A stretch of 64,000 nt of DNA, taken from NCBI GenBank assembly GCA_965248035.1, contig OZ252054.1, positions 558,001 through 622,000 on the forward strand, written 5' to 3'. This document shows positions 28,138 to 36,229 of this stretch, in pieces. Both the position numbers and the translations under genes were made by a program. Below the pieces are notes generated by a model. That model ran no database searches and was not told the origin of the DNA. It saw only the letters and a list, made by a program, of their open reading frames with translations. Within the stretch, counting starts at the first letter, position 1; the number at the start of each line of letters is the position of its first letter. This stretch comes from BJGV01 sp964194745. Lineage in GTDB: Bacteria > Pseudomonadota > Gammaproteobacteria > Burkholderiales > Nitrosomonadaceae.

Positions 28138-28791
28138 TCAACCACCATATTTTTTATACTCTTTTATTTTACGCTCTCTATCTTCACGCTTTTTATTTTC
28201 ATTCTCTTTAGCTTCAAATGCCTCGTCAATGAGTGAAACTACCTCGTCAATGTTTTTAAAACTTAGTCGGTGGTGAGAAATCTCGATGTCATACTTTTTC
28301 TTAATCGCTTTTGTTATTTTAGCGGAACCGGATGAATACAAATTCAAGAGAGCTACAATTTCTCCTCGTATTTGATCTTTTCGTCGCCACCGATTCAGTA
28401 TTTCCTCTCTTTCTTTAGCCCATTCTCGAAATTGATGAGCTTGGGCTTTCCCTTCTGCCTTTATTTCGAATCCCAGTGATCCGTCTAAGCTTTGGCTTTC
28501 TGGCATAGCAAGTTCAGAATCAACACTTTTGACAGTTTGAATAGCATGAGCAAGGCTGCATCGAAACCATTCTTTACTTTCGTGAACATCTTTGAGCGCA
28601 GCGTGAATCTTCTGCTCAAATTCTCGTAGTTGCTTTACCATAATACCGAACTCGACAATATAGGGGTGAGGTGAACCAGCATGATCTAACTCTGCTGCAT
28701 GTAATTTTGGCTCTTTGGTTAAAAAATTTATCTTCACAAGACCATCTACTGCCTTGCTGGTGCTGACGTAAACCCACCCACGAGTTTCCAT
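28138..28791 (-). CDS. T5orf172 (GIY-YIG-like) domain protein
   Basis: 217 residues. The N-terminal 90 residues fit the T5orf172 domain, a relative of GIY-YIG nucleases: GWVYVSTSKAVDGLVKINFLTKEP, then HPYIVEFGIMV, then FEQKIHAALKDVHESKEWFRC. The usual IG after the Lys reads IN here. The C-terminal half is a charged helical region ending in a Lys/Glu-rich coiled coil. Proteins of this type occur in phages and defence-rich regions. The start is well placed and the gene looks intact. Confidence 0.72.
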   Translation of the reverse strand: METRGWVYVSTSKAVDGLVKINFLTKEPKLHAAELDHAGSPHPYIVEFGIMVKQLREFEQKIHAALKDVHESKEWFRCSLAHAIQTVKSVDSELAMPESQSLDGSLGFEIKAEGKAQAHQFREWAKEREEILNRWRRKDQIRGEIVALLNLYSSGSAKITKAIKKKYDIEISHHRLSFKNIDEVVSLIDEAFEAKENENKKREDRERKIKEYKKYGG

Positions 28792-28816
28792 GATTAATAA
28801 CTCCTAAATTCAGTCA

Positions 28817-29323
28817 TCACACATTACCTGCCACGTTTTGTTCAATGCTCCACTCATATGCACTTTCAATGTAAGTTGAACCCTCGGCAGACAGATATTT
28901 CGTACTAGGCTTAATTCCAATCCTTCCTAGGTCTAGCCTATCGGCATCCCAACAGGTCTGAATCGTTGGATCAGAATGAATTTCTCCATCGCTATGAAAC
29001 CGGATGGCCGTGCAAAGCTGGTCCAACTGAGATGGCTTCAAATCATAAAATTCTAGATTAAGTGCAGCAGCAAAATCAGCTGCACGGTCTCCATGTCCAG
29101 GATCAATACTCTCATTTTCACGCTGACTATCGTGTAATAACGCGAATAACTCAACAACTAAGAGGTCCGCACATCTTGTATTTCCAATTGCCAGGGCATG
29201 GTGTTTAACCCTGGCCCAGTGATTGGCCCCATGAACTCCTGTGTGGCTTATTCGAAATTGATCAAGTACGGTCTTGAGCAGACCGTTTCGATCAAATTTT
29301 GTATGTAATTCAGTAAAGGCCAT
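28817..29323 (-). CDS. HD-domain phosphohydrolase-like protein
   Basis: 168 residues. The HD pattern is visible as HGANHWARV, then LLHDSQRENE, then a His in IRFHSDGE and a final Asp in CWDADRLDLGRIG. This arrangement is found in a family of stand-alone HD proteins of unknown substrate. It lies 25 bases upstream of the T5orf172 gene on the same strand, so the two may be co-transcribed. Confidence 0.72.
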   Translation of the reverse strand: MAFTELHTKFDRNGLLKTVLDQFRISHTGVHGANHWARVKHHALAIGNTRCADLLVVELFALLHDSQRENESIDPGHGDRAADFAAALNLEFYDLKPSQLDQLCTAIRFHSDGEIHSDPTIQTCWDADRLDLGRIGIKPSTKYLSAEGSTYIESAYEWSIEQNVAGNV

Positions 29324-29532
29324 CAGATATTGCGCTCCTTCCTGTGCTTCCTTCTAAATAGTAGCCCCGTCGACCGTTTGAAGGTATTCGAATTGTCCTG
29401 CTGTCAAAGCAACCTGGTGCTTGCGCACTCACCACATTACGTTAGTCACCAGCATGAAACCACTGCTCCTCAGATAAGCTACGCGGATGTATATCCACTT
29501 GCAAAAAAACTGTACGGTGTAATAAGAAACCA

Positions 29533-30174
29533 TCAATTTATCGTGGCTTTCAGTGAAGATTGAGACGAAAATATTCGTTGTGCACCCTCGGACTGAAGAC
29601 TCTTGCCTTCGAAAAGGAGTTCCCGTTCTATAACACCCAGAGTTCCCTGCTGAGACCGAAATTTAGTGCAACGTTCGTCATATCTAGCTACGTACTTTTT
29701 TAATACACCCGCCCTAGCTACGTACTTTTTTAATTCAGTCGCCTCCTTTAATTCAGCCGTCTCCTGATCCGTAATGGTCATCATCTTCATCATTCTCAGA
29801 CGCACTTTCTCAAAAACACACCAACGAACCTGCGGATCGTTCAGAGCCTGATTTTCTCCTACAGGCGGCATCTCTTCTTTCCCGCGTGAATTGGGTATCT
29901 TGCTTAGCATTTCGATGGAGGTATGTTCTGATGAAATAAGATATGAAGGCCAGCCTAATCCCAGAATAAATATATCTTTGTAAAGAAATCCAAGATCCTC
30001 TCTTGAATAGACATCTGATTCACACCATCGAAGGCCTTCTAATGTCCCTTCAGTTCGAATGCATATTGATCTTCGTTCATGCTCATAGACAGCAGTCATT
30101 ATCCCTGCACCCACAAACCAAATCAAAGCAATCAGTACAATAATTAGCCAAATTGTTTTAAGTTTGCTAGCCAA
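29533..30174 (-). CDS. Hypothetical membrane-anchored protein
   Basis: 213 residues with one N-terminal membrane helix (IWLIIVLIALIWFVGAGIM) and a mostly hydrophilic remainder. A short internal repeat LKKYVAR occurs twice, encoded by a direct DNA repeat with the core CTAGCTACGTACTTTTTTAA near 29687 and 29714. No known domain. It follows the serine protease gene by nine bases on the same strand. Confidence 0.55.
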   Translation of the reverse strand: MASKLKTIWLIIVLIALIWFVGAGIMTAVYEHERRSICIRTEGTLEGLRWCESDVYSREDLGFLYKDIFILGLGWPSYLISSEHTSIEMLSKIPNSRGKEEMPPVGENQALNDPQVRWCVFEKVRLRMMKMMTITDQETAELKEATELKKYVARAGVLKKYVARYDERCTKFRSQQGTLGVIERELLFEGKSLQSEGAQRIFSSQSSLKATIN

Positions 30175-30183
30175 TTCTGAGTC

Positions 30184-31292
30184 TCACTCCATCTCAAACC
30201 CAAAGGTCCGAACCAATTTATCCTCCACGTAGACGCGCATAACATGGAGTCCTTTGGGATCACCGGCTGCGACCCCCCACATGTGGTAAATCAATCCGCC
30301 ATCGGGAACAACCTCTTCCTGCTCTGTGGTGACAGTTAATCCATCTTCAGATATCGAATGCTGAGCTGTACCGTCATGAACTACCATGGTTACTGGCGGA
30401 GCCGGAAGCACGAATTCTTCGCGCCATTTAATTTTTGGTTTTGAAGTTTTCAACTCGATAAACCAACCGTATGTCTGGCCTTCCTTCAGCGGAACCGTTC
30501 GTGATGCCTGAAAAGCTGGATCTCCAGATGGTATTGCGCCAAAAAGTCCAAAGTCAGACCGCACAATCTCGACATCAGTGATCGATTCGCGTTCTGTTGT
30601 CCTCAAAGGGTTTTCCGTATCGAAGTCCAAATCGTTAGGTACAACTTCGTCCGCTTTGACACTACGCTTTGGCAATTCTTCTACCCATTCGACAGGAGAA
30701 GCAAAATTAAGGTTTTGCCCTTTGGTATAGTTAAAAGTCATTAATCCCACCAGCGCACCGTTCTCATCGAACAGTCCGCCACCGCTGGAACCATTTGAGA
30801 TGGCAGCGGTGGTCTGGATGTAATTGCTGCCTTCAAATTCACGCAGGCTGGAGACGATACCTTCCGAGAGCGTAAGTTCAAGCCCATGAGGTGCGCCGAC
30901 TGCATAGACCTTCGCACCGACTTTGAGCATTTTGGAGCTGCCGATTACAGTTGCCCGACCACCAGACCACCACCAAGGCCTTTGACACTAAGAGAGCATA
31001 TATCCCGATCCCAATCGGAATACCGCAAGTTAGCAGGGTGTGCCTTATCCCCGATGAGCACCTCGATCTGACTGGCGCCTTTGATAACATGGCAGTTCGT
31101 TACTACTTCCTCTTTGGAAAGTATGACGCCGCTACCCTGCGAAGCGGTTTCCTTTTTATCGAAGGTGCTTTCCACAACGACTGTGACTATTGAAGCCAGT
31201 TCGTAAATTTCGCTGGCAGTTTTGGCGTGAGCAGTGACTGCCACTACGAGAAGGGATGCGGCAAACATGATACGTTGAAACGAGAACTGCAT
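30184..31292 (-). pseudogene. Periplasmic trypsin-like serine protease (DegP-like), frameshifted
   Basis: The first frame, from 31292, has a signal peptide (MQFSFQRIMFAASLLVV...AHAK), QGSGVILSKEEVVTNCHVIKG with the catalytic His, and DWDRDICSLSV with the catalytic Asp. The second frame begins near 30945 and gives VIGSSKMLKVGAKVYAVGAPHG and ISNGSSGGGLFDENG with the catalytic Ser. One missing base near 30950 separates the frames. The C-terminal domain to 30184 is not a PDZ domain I recognise. The whole triad is preserved, so the break is recent or an error. Confidence 0.8.
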
Positions 31293-31607
31293 TCGTTGAT
31301 TCTCCAACGGTATGTGGTCGATCAGTTGTAGAGAGAGGGGCAAACCTTGATGTTACTAAGATCCGTTCTTCGTTAATGACTCTAATAACAACAGAATGTT
31401 CAATCGTGAATTGTTACTAAATGAATTCAAGTTGTATCGCGTGTTCTTCCAGTTCAACACAGAAGATTTTCTGAATGTCAGTAGCATTATCAAAATAGTT
31501 TTATGCATTGTTATATTCTCCAGTTTGTTTATTGATGACACTCCACCAGCTCCCTGATGACCCTGCCCGTGTAGCACCGTCTCTTTTGATAGCCGCAATG
31601 TTAGACT
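31293..31607. other. Intergenic region upstream of the serine protease
   Basis: About 300 bases between the repeat protein gene and the protease start. It should hold the protease promoter. A frame at 31356-31598 has no supporting feature. Confidence 0.4.
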
Positions 31608-31955
31608 CTATTTGTACCATCCACCCATTCCATCAGATCGTTGATGTTCGCCGTCTGGTGTATACAGGCCGCCCATCCCGTCATCACGATAATGCCCCTC
31701 TGGTGCGTAGTACCCGCCCATACCATCAGAGCGAATGTGTCCCTGATCTGTGTAATATCCGCCCATACCATCAGAGCGTTGATGTTCACCATTTGGAGCA
31801 TACAAACCACCCATACCATCATCACGATAATGCCCTTGCGGCGTGTAGTAGCCGCCCATTCCATCTGAACGGATATGCCCATCTAAGGGAATATAGTCAC
31901 CTGCGTAGATAAGTAGCGATAGAACGAGGCCAAGAAAAATAAGTATGTATTTCAT
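31608..31955 (-). CDS. Small secreted protein made of SDGMGGYY-type repeats
   Basis: The start at 31955 gives 115 residues with a signal peptide (MKYILIFLGLVLSLLIYAGD). The mature part is six tandem units of about 14-16 residues with the core RSDGMGGYY or RDDGMGGLY preceded by GH or GEH and followed by PxG. The units alternate between two types. No enzyme motif is present. Tyr/Gly-rich repeats of this kind suggest a structural or surface protein, which is inference. Confidence 0.7.
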   Translation of the reverse strand: MKYILIFLGLVLSLLIYAGDYIPLDGHIRSDGMGGYYTPQGHYRDDGMGGLYAPNGEHQRSDGMGGYYTDQGHIRSDGMGGYYAPEGHYRDDGMGGLYTPDGEHQRSDGMGGWYK

Positions 31956-31976
31956 TTGATGCATGCCTCAATCAGA

Positions 31977-32261
31977 TCAAGACCTCGGCAACCTTTTAAA
32001 ACGATGCCCCATTGTTAATAGGGCCCCACCTAGCGCACGCACCGCATACACATTAAAGTGGCCATCAAGTTTGCGGTATGCCTCCTTACCCATCGAAGTA
32101 AGACAGCGCTGTTTGGCGCGTTTGTCAAAATAAATAATTTCTCCGCCCCTATTGTCGTAGCTCGCTTTACCGAACTGTATAAGGCATGCAAGAACTGCTT
32201 CAGGAATGCCACGCTGTTGTTTGCGGATAGCAGCGTGGTGGGTCATTGCAATGGTTTCCAT
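31977..32261 (-). CDS. Small hypothetical protein (DUF4258-like pattern)
   Basis: 94 residues with AIRKQQRGIPEAVLACLIQFG, GEIIYFDKRAKQR and a C-terminal TMGHRFKRL. The order (helix with QQRG, then a strand with YFDKRA, then a strand ending in GHR) is typical of a small family often found near toxin-like or mobile genes. It is 22 bases upstream of the repeat protein on the same strand. Confidence 0.55.
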   Translation of the reverse strand: METIAMTHHAAIRKQQRGIPEAVLACLIQFGKASYDNRGGEIIYFDKRAKQRCLTSMGKEAYRKLDGHFNVYAVRALGGALLTMGHRFKRLPRS

Positions 32262-32383
32262 GATGATCTCCTCTTATCAAGTTGACTAAGGGTCATTATG
32301 GCGCCCTACTAGCTCACCAGATGAGCTTTAGTTCGGGTCAGATGAATCTTCTTTCACGTATTCCCAGTTCGTCATCAACTGAT

Positions 32384-32619
32384 CTACAACACCCTCCCCT
32401 CGCAATAGGGCGTAACCGAATCGCTTTTCATTCTGCCAATCATTCTTCCATCTGGCTTTATACGTCCAGATTTCATCATCAGATTCAAATAACCAAAAGC
32501 AACATCAGGTACAGCACTCATAGGATCACTGACTCGCTCAATCTTCTCGATTTCGCCAACCGACATGCATTTGACCAGATTCGTTACATTAACTGAAAAT
32601 GTTTTTTCTTCCTGATTAT
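32384..32619 (-). other. Doubtful reading frame next to element B
   Basis: A leftward frame spanning 32384-32668 contains MSVGEIEKIERVSDPMSAVPDVAF and looks partly protein-like, but it has no recognisable domain and overlaps the end of the split membrane gene. I record it as uncertain. Confidence 0.25.
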
Positions 32620-32721
32620 CTAAACATTGATTACTTGCCTGTATCTTTGTTCGCGCCCACATGTACAAGCAATATGGCCATGTAAAATTAGGGAATTATA
32701 TACATTAGTCACAAAATCCAG

Positions 32722-32886
32722 CTATCCTATGCTTCTTATAGGTCTGAAAATCGCCTTTCGAACAGTTTTTCTACTTACTCCGGGCATATTCACTATCTGT
32801 TCATTTTCAGCTTTGGATGGTTGATACTTATTCTGTTGCGGCATATCTATGACTCTCTCCGGCGTTTTGATTTCTCTTTTATTCAT
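32722..32886 (-). CDS. Small hypothetical protein at the end of element B
   Basis: 54 residues starting MNKREIKTPERVIDMPQQ, rich in Lys, Arg and Gln, with a short helix-turn-helix-like AENEQIVNMPGVSRKTVRKA. Its ATG overlaps the end of the endonuclease-like gene by eight bases. Possibly a DNA-binding controller, but not shown. Confidence 0.45.
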   Translation of the reverse strand: MNKREIKTPERVIDMPQQNKYQPSKAENEQIVNMPGVSRKTVRKAIFRPIRSIG

Positions 32887-33571
32887 GACTGCCCCCTGTG
32901 TACTGTTCCAATAATTCAGGAATTTCACCTAGGGGAAAAACATAGCTCTTTGGCGGTGTTTCCCTCTGGTTCTTTCTCAACTCTGTGATTCGTTGACGAT
33001 CGCGTTCTTCGTAGTACGCTCCGTCTACTATAATCAACAAAACAACATCACGATTTTGACACTGCAAAAAGCGTTTCATCAGCTCTGCCATTTCCTTGTA
33101 CTGACTGTCCTGGTTTCCCCCGCCTTCCTGTGTATATTTATGCATAGCGTAAAATGTCTTGCCCCCGGTTCTCCATCTGAAGTCGAGAGATTTTCCGGGC
33201 AGTTTACGTCTGTTCGTTTCTGATTCGATGTTTCCATCACTGGAAACTTTAAGGGCATTCTTGCCGGACTTCTGTAGCACTTCAAAATCACTTACCCATG
33301 GTAAAGTCTCTATCCACCCAGCCGCCGCTACTTCATGCAATCCGGTTCGGCGAGGCTCTTTTGCAAACCATGCAGCAAACATACTATCCGTTCTTATCTT
33401 CTGTAATACGTCATTTTCTCTGTAGCCAAATCTCCACATAAACCCCCGTACACGCTTGATAAGACGTCCTGTTCTGCTTTCTGCTTCCTGTGTGACATCT
33501 TCATGTGCTTTCTTCCATTCCAGTCGTTCTATAGACTTATAATCAGGCGGCGGACTGTGTTTAACCGACAT
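32879..33571 (-). CDS. Restriction endonuclease-like protein of element B
   Basis: 230 residues. The centre contains KSLDFRWRTGGKTFYAMHKY followed by TQEGGGNQDSQ and then VVLLIIVDGAYY, a layout seen in type II restriction enzymes where an acidic residue and a Lys-containing strand form the active site. The exact PD-(D/E)XK residues cannot be assigned with certainty. It follows the methyltransferase in the same operon. That context and the pattern together support an endonuclease; specificity unknown. The frame is intact. Confidence 0.65.
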   Translation of the reverse strand: MSVKHSPPPDYKSIERLEWKKAHEDVTQEAESRTGRLIKRVRGFMWRFGYRENDVLQKIRTDSMFAAWFAKEPRRTGLHEVAAAGWIETLPWVSDFEVLQKSGKNALKVSSDGNIESETNRRKLPGKSLDFRWRTGGKTFYAMHKYTQEGGGNQDSQYKEMAELMKRFLQCQNRDVVLLIIVDGAYYEERDRQRITELRKNQRETPPKSYVFPLGEIPELLEQYTGGSHE

Positions 33572-33833
33572 GATGAATAATACCTCGTGCCAGTGCCCAG
33601 TCGCACCTACGGCGATATTTACCGTCTTGCCTGACTCCTTTATAGCAAGTCATCAGAACATCGTAAGTTTTATTTCGGAACTCTTTAATAATCCTGTTCC
33701 ATTCATCAATTCTTATTTGCCCGTCAACCATCAGCTTCGTTATATGTCGCCCGGTGGATTTAACCTGATAATCTGATAACTCCTGCACATCACAAAACCG
33801 GATTGATTCCTTCCTTTGTATTATCCAGCGCAA
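33561..33833 (-). CDS. 90-residue protein between methyltransferase and endonuclease of element B
   Basis: Basic, helical protein beginning MRWIIQRKESIRFCDVQELS, with GRHITKLMVDGQIRIDEWN in the middle and CYKGVRQDGKYRRRCDWA near the end. It overlaps the methyltransferase by 44 bases and the endonuclease-like gene by 11. It could be a target-recognition or controller subunit; the short methyltransferase has little room for its own recognition domain. Unproven. Confidence 0.5.
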   Translation of the reverse strand: MRWIIQRKESIRFCDVQELSDYQVKSTGRHITKLMVDGQIRIDEWNRIIKEFRNKTYDVLMTCYKGVRQDGKYRRRCDWALARGIIHHVG

Positions 33834-34491
33834 TCAGTCCTACATTCCCGTCAGGGTCATTAAACCTGACGTTGATACCTGATTGTTGTTGTTCAGGTTT
33901 TAATTTTTTCAACAGAGACAGCAGACCAATGTGCCGGTCTCCTGACCATATATCCACATCATACACAGAGTCAGGAACGAACAACGCCAAGCCTACGGGA
34001 TGCTGTGTTTCAGCGAACATTTGAGCCGTAAGTGATACAAATGACTTAAGCCTGTCCTGAAAAATGTCCGCAGTGATAAATGATTCAGGCACAAGTGCTG
34101 CTATATACTGACAACGTTGGAGGCATCTTTCTAATGCTAACTTATAAATATCGTCATAGTCGCATTCAGGATAAGCTAAACCCCTTACAGTAGCACTATT
34201 CTTTGCCAGCCATGGTGGATTGGTAACACAAATATCATATCCCCGCGGGAAGTGAGACAGGGTGTCCTTTCGTCTTACATCTTTACCGTAAGGGGTAATG
34301 TCGTAAGATGTGGAATTATGGCATAAGTTCATACCAGACAATAGTTTTATCAGGCTGTCAGACCCTGCGAATGGCTCTAAAATACGATTGTCGGGCAACC
34401 CCGCCTGTCCTGCCCACTCTTTGAATGGTGCATTATTAAACGGGTTCCCTTGTGTGTAATACCTGCCATTCGCTCTCTTTGTGTTTGCCAT
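33790..34491 (-). CDS. N6-adenine-type DNA methyltransferase of element B
   Basis: 233 residues. Motif I is ILEPFAGSDSLIKLL near residue 36 and the catalytic motif IV is TNPPW near residue 90, i.e. motif I before IV. NPPW/NPPY proteins are N6-adenine methyltransferases. The protein lacks a long recognition domain. It starts nine bases after the transposase stop. It is intact. Confidence 0.8.
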   Translation of the reverse strand: MANTKRANGRYYTQGNPFNNAPFKEWAGQAGLPDNRILEPFAGSDSLIKLLSGMNLCHNSTSYDITPYGKDVRRKDTLSHFPRGYDICVTNPPWLAKNSATVRGLAYPECDYDDIYKLALERCLQRCQYIAALVPESFITADIFQDRLKSFVSLTAQMFAETQHPVGLALFVPDSVYDVDIWSGDRHIGLLSLLKKLKPEQQQSGINVRFNDPDGNVGLIALDNTKEGINPVL

Positions 34492-34499
34492 GGCTGTCT

Positions 34500-35429
34500 C
34501 TATGCAATCAGGTCATGGTATTTAAGTCTCTTGCCTGTCATGCCTTTAGCGAGGACTGCCATTTGTTCGACAGTGTCTTGCTCCCGGATGTTATGGCGAC
34601 CTGCGAACTCCTGCACATATCGGTTCAAATGCTTTTCGCTCATATGGTGGTGAATGCCGTGATAGCCCCGTTTCAGTAATGCCCAAAACGACTCAATGCC
34701 GTTGGTATGTGCCTGATTACGCACATACTCACTCACACTATGCCTGACTGTTTCATGGCGACAGGATAGCCCCGAATAACCCTTGTGGTCATCTGTATAG
34801 ACGGCGGCGTTCTTTTCAGTATGCTTGTGTACGAAATTATGCAGAGTACGCTGGTCGGTACATGCGATCTTACCAGCACTTATCTTGTTTGTTTTGCGGT
34901 CTTTAGCCCCTATCACAATCTCTTTGCCAACACCACCACGTCCTACGTTACGTCTTTTTCTTACATGTTTGTTCTTTTCTTTACCGCCTATGTAGGTTTC
35001 ATCTGTTTCAACAGGGCCGGAAAACACCCCAACCTCAAGTTCAAAAGCCTTACGCAAGCGGTGAAGCATGAACCAGGCTGCCTTCTGGCTAATTCCTAAT
35101 TCCCGATGAAGTTTAAGAGACGAAATCCCTTTGATATTCGTTGTGAACAGGTAAATTCCTACGGCCCATATCCTGTATTTCAGGTTAGAACCTTCCATGA
35201 TTGTCCCCGTTCTGACTGAGAACATGGGCCTGTCTTCACAATCACGGCATCTATGCGTCATACTGCTGTGGTTAATGTCGGACTGGACGTTATCGGAATG
35301 GCAATACGGACAGGTTGGGACATCATCCCATCGTTGCTCAGACAGCCATTTCTTTGCTGCTGTTTCATCAGGAAACATCCCGATAACATCAAAAAGTGTT
35401 AACCCTTTACGATATGATTTACCAGCCAT
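34500..35429 (-). CDS. IS1595-type transposase of element B (ISXO2-like)
   Basis: Start at 35429 (MAGKSYRKGLTLFDVIGMF, GAGG upstream) gives 309 residues. Zinc ribbon: CPYCHSDNV and CRDCEDRP. Catalytic region: ETDETYIGGKEKNKH with the first Asp, YTDDHKGYSG with the second, and HTNGIESFWALLKRGYHGIHHHMSEKHLNRYVQEF with the third Asn/Glu. All parts are present, so it should be active. It shares the domain plan of the element A transposase but clearly differs in sequence. Confidence 0.92.
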   Translation of the reverse strand: MAGKSYRKGLTLFDVIGMFPDETAAKKWLSEQRWDDVPTCPYCHSDNVQSDINHSSMTHRCRDCEDRPMFSVRTGTIMEGSNLKYRIWAVGIYLFTTNIKGISSLKLHRELGISQKAAWFMLHRLRKAFELEVGVFSGPVETDETYIGGKEKNKHVRKRRNVGRGGVGKEIVIGAKDRKTNKISAGKIACTDQRTLHNFVHKHTEKNAAVYTDDHKGYSGLSCRHETVRHSVSEYVRNQAHTNGIESFWALLKRGYHGIHHHMSEKHLNRYVQEFAGRHNIREQDTVEQMAVLAKGMTGKRLKYHDLIA

Positions 35430-35725
35430 TTTGTTATCCTCTTTCACTTAAATTGTGACTAAAGAATAACATAATTGTTACCGTACGTCAAGAATTATTT
35501 GTGACTAATGTATATAATTCCTTAAAATTACAAATGATGATCCAAGTATTGGTACAGCTATTTTAAGCATCCGGGTTGAGAGTTTATGCTGGCCTGGACC
35601 CGAAAAATTCAATTCATAGAGTATTTGCCTTGTTTTCCTGTTTTCTGACGACTCAGTAAGCCTATTCAGAACTAGCGCCCCCATCATTACAAAAACGCCG
35701 ACCAGAAGATGGCCATATAGATAGA

Positions 35726-36157
35726 TCAAGGTTTGCCTCTATCGGAGCTTTCAACTTCTGATGGAAATATGCTCATTGCAGCGACCCAATAACCTTCAGG
35801 AGCATCTGGATCTATTGATATTGCGTTCGCTTTAACTTTATTTCTTGTGATGACACCTTTATCAACTGTCAGAAACCAATCCTTTTCATAATTGCTAGCA
35901 TAGCCCCTGTGAACGTACCTAATACACTTTCCCAGTGGGACGCGTATTTTTCCGGAGAACCAGTGTGCAAACACTCGCTTGGGATAATCTGGAAAGAAAG
36001 TTGCCACACTGATTTCAGACCCGCCCTTTAGCCTGCCTGATAACCCAACCAGATACAGATGCTCATCAATTATTTCCCATGTTCCGACATATCCTCGCCA
36101 CAACGCAGTACAGGTACACTCAAGATTTGGCTCTATCTCTGCCAATGAAAAGTACAT
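35726..36157 (-). pseudogene. Hypothetical protein with WRGYVGTWEI motif, 5' end cut by element A copy 2
   Basis: 143 residues remain. The sequence CTALWRGYVGTWEIIDEHLYLVGLSG and later HWFSGKIRVPLGKCIRYVHRGYAS match a family of small soluble hypothetical proteins that normally have about 25 more residues at the N-terminus. The frame here begins only seven bases from the element edge (36164), so its native start has been lost. The stop overlaps the start of the next gene. Function unknown. Confidence 0.6.
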
Positions 36158-36176
36158 AGATAAGGGAACTATATAC

Positions 36177-36204
36177 TTGACACCGGAAAATATTGTGGTA
36201 TAAT
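36177..36204 (+). promoter_or_regulatory. Outward-to-cargo promoter in the left terminal repeat, copy 2
   Basis: TTGACA (36177-36182), 16-base spacer, TATAAT (36199-36204), followed by GAGGAGG before the transposase ATG. The other three copies have TTTACA at the -35 position, so copy 2 has the consensus form by one T-to-G change. Confidence 0.8.
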
Positions 36205-36229
36205 TCTCTTATCATGAGAGGAGGATGCC

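Larger units (their letters stand above)
32691..35522 (-). mobile_element. Element B: IS1595-type transposon carrying its own restriction-modification genes
   Basis: 2832 bp with near-perfect terminal inverted repeats: GGGAATTATATACATTAGTC at 32691 and AGGAATTATATACATTAGTC read from 35522 on the minus strand. An 8-bp target duplication TAAAATTA lies at 32683-32690 and 35523-35530. The cargo runs in one direction: transposase, N6-adenine-type methyltransferase, a 90-residue protein, an endonuclease-like protein and a small protein, all overlapping or nearly so. The ends resemble those of element A (GGGAAYTATATAC) but the proteins are different. Confidence 0.9.
32620..35729 (-). pseudogene. Small membrane protein gene split by element B
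   Basis: The 5' part (35729-35523, 69 codons, TTG start overlapping the preceding stop) encodes MIYLYGHLLVGVFVMMGALV... ending GSSFVIL. Element B then interrupts it. Removing element B and one target duplication joins the frame to HGHIACTCGREQRYRQVINV and a stop at 32620, giving about 89 residues. The frame is preserved exactly across the join, which supports a real gene. Function unknown. Confidence 0.5.

Noticed and set aside
31608..31900. Direct repeats that could suggest a CRISPR array
   Set aside because: The units have no unique spacers and code for a continuous secreted repeat protein.
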